Part shown: positions 63,189-64,000 of the stretch, piece by piece
Numbering within the stretch: the first letter of the stretch is position 1
Layout of the letters: each line of letters begins with the position of its first letter
Assembly (NCBI RefSeq): GCF_018390575.1
Contig: NZ_JAHBCJ010000004.1
Span: 292,214 to 356,213 of the forward strand
Reading direction: 5' to 3'
Length of the DNA stretch: 64,000 nt
Origin: Bhargavaea massiliensis
Lineage (GTDB): Bacteria; Bacillota; Bacilli; Bacillales_A; Planococcaceae
Made by a program: the position numbers and the translations under genes
The notes under the pieces: generated by a model
What the model saw: only the letters and a program-made list of their open reading frames with translations
Told to the model about the DNA's origin: nothing
Database searches by the model: none

Positions 63189-63638
63189 CTATTCCGTTCG
63201 TTTCTTTCCTTCTTCCGTATAAGCAAATGACCGAGTCATCCTTTTTATATCCGACACCTTCCGATACCTTAATGCGGACCAGTCATCATCAATGGCAATC
63301 TGGCGGACCGGTTCGAATCCAAAATCAGCGGGAATCTTGGCAACCGTCTCCCTGCTGCAGTCAGACTGATAAGCTTTGGAAGATTTCTTAGGATAACAAA
63401 GCCAAAAAAGGGCATTTTCGCCGAGGAGGCCTGCTGTTTTTTCCACCTCTTCCCGGATTGCCTGATTGGTTGTGCCAAAAAGCTGGACAAAGGTATACCG
63501 TTCTTCGACAACTTCTGTATCAACACGCGCCCCGATGGATTCCATTACTTCATTGTAAGACTGTGGCGCTCCGAGAATGAGAACTGGTGTGTCGCTGCCT
63601 TTGTACTGCAGTTTTTTCAGTATTTTTTCTGATTCCAA
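63189..63638 (-). CDS. DUF3052-like hypothetical protein
   Basis: A 149-residue soluble protein. VLILGAPQSYNEVM, YTFVQLFGTT, LFWLCYPKKSSK and IDDDWSALRYRKV follow the block order of DUF3052-like proteins (methyltransferase-like fold without an obvious SAM motif). TTG start with AAGGAG 7 bases upstream. Function unknown. Confidence 0.68.
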   Translation of the reverse strand: MESEKILKKLQYKGSDTPVLILGAPQSYNEVMESIGARVDTEVVEERYTFVQLFGTTNQAIREEVEKTAGLLGENALFWLCYPKKSSKAYQSDCSRETVAKIPADFGFEPVRQIAIDDDWSALRYRKVSDIKRMTRSFAYTEEGKKRTE

Positions 63639-63699
63639 TGAAATGCTCCTTTTTATTAAGAGATCTCTTCACTTCTTATCGTAACAGAACATAAACCGA

Positions 63700-63924
63700 T
63701 TATAGGCATTCCTTTCGGAATCGCAGTGGAACTCGCTCTTCCTCAGATTTCTCTTTTACCGCGGGTCCTCGTGTAAGGCAGACAAGGGCGGATTCCATTT
63801 CAAATAGATCCGTGTCCCAGAAACGCCGTTCGTAGTTCTTACCGAAAGTCGAAAAATGAGGCACCTTACGCCTCATATCGCAAAGGTCATGATCGATTAT
63901 ATAAACAGGTACCTCAATAAGCAA
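63700..63924 (-). pseudogene. Remnant of an IS1182-family transposase
   Basis: A 74-codon frame whose centre reads KVPHFSTFGKNYERRF followed by WDTDLFE, the highly characteristic segment near the N-terminal third of IS1182 transposases. Before and after it the similarity stops, and no DDE catalytic region is present. So only a small fragment of the element remains. Confidence 0.65.
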
Positions 63925-63933
63925 TATGGCGGA

Positions 63934-64000
63934 TTAAAGCGGAGAGCCCGAGACACCTGCGGGAAAAGCGTTAGCCGAAGACCCCGCAGGATGTTGCGCA
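63934..64000. repeat. Bacillales-type intergenic repeat cut by right window edge
   Basis: GCGGAGAGCCCGAGACACCTGCGGG...GAAGACCCCGCAGG is the beginning of a dispersed palindromic repeat often seen between Bacillus genes. Arms CCTGCGGG and CCCGCAGG (63956-63 with 63983-90) form an 8-bp stem. Identification rests on memory of similar sequence. Confidence 0.5.

Overview
The window looks like a chromosomal segment of a moderately GC-rich member of the Bacillales, most likely Planococcaceae (inference). The grounds are Bacillus-type ribosome binding sites with many TTG/GTG starts, a GerA-type spore germination operon, and gene order resembling the Bacillus subtilis ypgR-yphP-ypiP and ypjP-thy-dfrA ... 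ypmR-ypmS-msrA/B blocks. Almost every gene is an intact core gene. No plasmid or phage modules are present.

Layout. 1-4.3 kb: the 2-oxoglutarate dehydrogenase genes odhA-odhB (odhB cut by the left edge). 4.3-12.9 kb: a Staphylococcus-like MurG, a MATE exporter, a three-gene germinant receptor operon (A-B-C) behind a sigma-G-like promoter, a secreted CAP-domain protein, and a CobW-type GTPase coupled to a small unknown gene. 12.9-27.5 kb: Ctp protease, deoD, yozE, msrB, msrA, ypmS, ypmR, degV-like, hemolysin III, PlsC-like, dfrA, thyA, ypjP, ypiP, brxA, ypgR and an ABC-F protein. 27.6-37.6 kb: an Atg22-like transporter, YhgE/Pip, a serine beta-lactamase-like hydrolase, sbcC-sbcD and OsmC.

37.7-40.1 kb is the one clearly accessory region. 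An AT-rich gene of unknown function lies between two near-identical 37-bp hairpin repeats. Next to it are a frameshifted, truncated copy of the neighbouring DUF779 gene, an AT-rich small membrane protein gene and a broken IS3-type transposase orfA. The intact DUF779-aldehyde dehydrogenase pair follows.

42-47 kb: a HExxH protein, a GNAT acetyltransferase, an RlmN-like radical SAM enzyme, a diguanylate cyclase and an ABC exporter. 47.25-47.56 kb holds no convincing protein gene but has a good promoter, at least five foldable helices and a strong terminator, and is proposed as a structured noncoding RNA. 47.6-54.8 kb: purine and nucleoside handling (nupC behind a palindromic operator; xpt-pbuX behind a guanine riboswitch and terminator), YitT, a fosmidomycin-resistance-type MFS protein and a glycine-oxidase-like flavoenzyme. 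54.9-64 kb: EcsC, a thioredoxin, a zinc-ribbon trypsin-like protease, an NRDE protein, 3-hydroxybutyrate dehydrogenase, a FusB-type EF-G-binding protein, an M28 aminopeptidase, tRNA-Ser(CGA), DUF421, and at the right edge an IS1182-like remnant and an intergenic repeat.

The observations most worth checking are the candidate RNA at 47.3 kb, the AT-rich island at 37.7-40.1 kb, two intergenic arrays of degenerate repeats with exact 21-bp and 20-bp phasing, and two very small membrane-protein genes.
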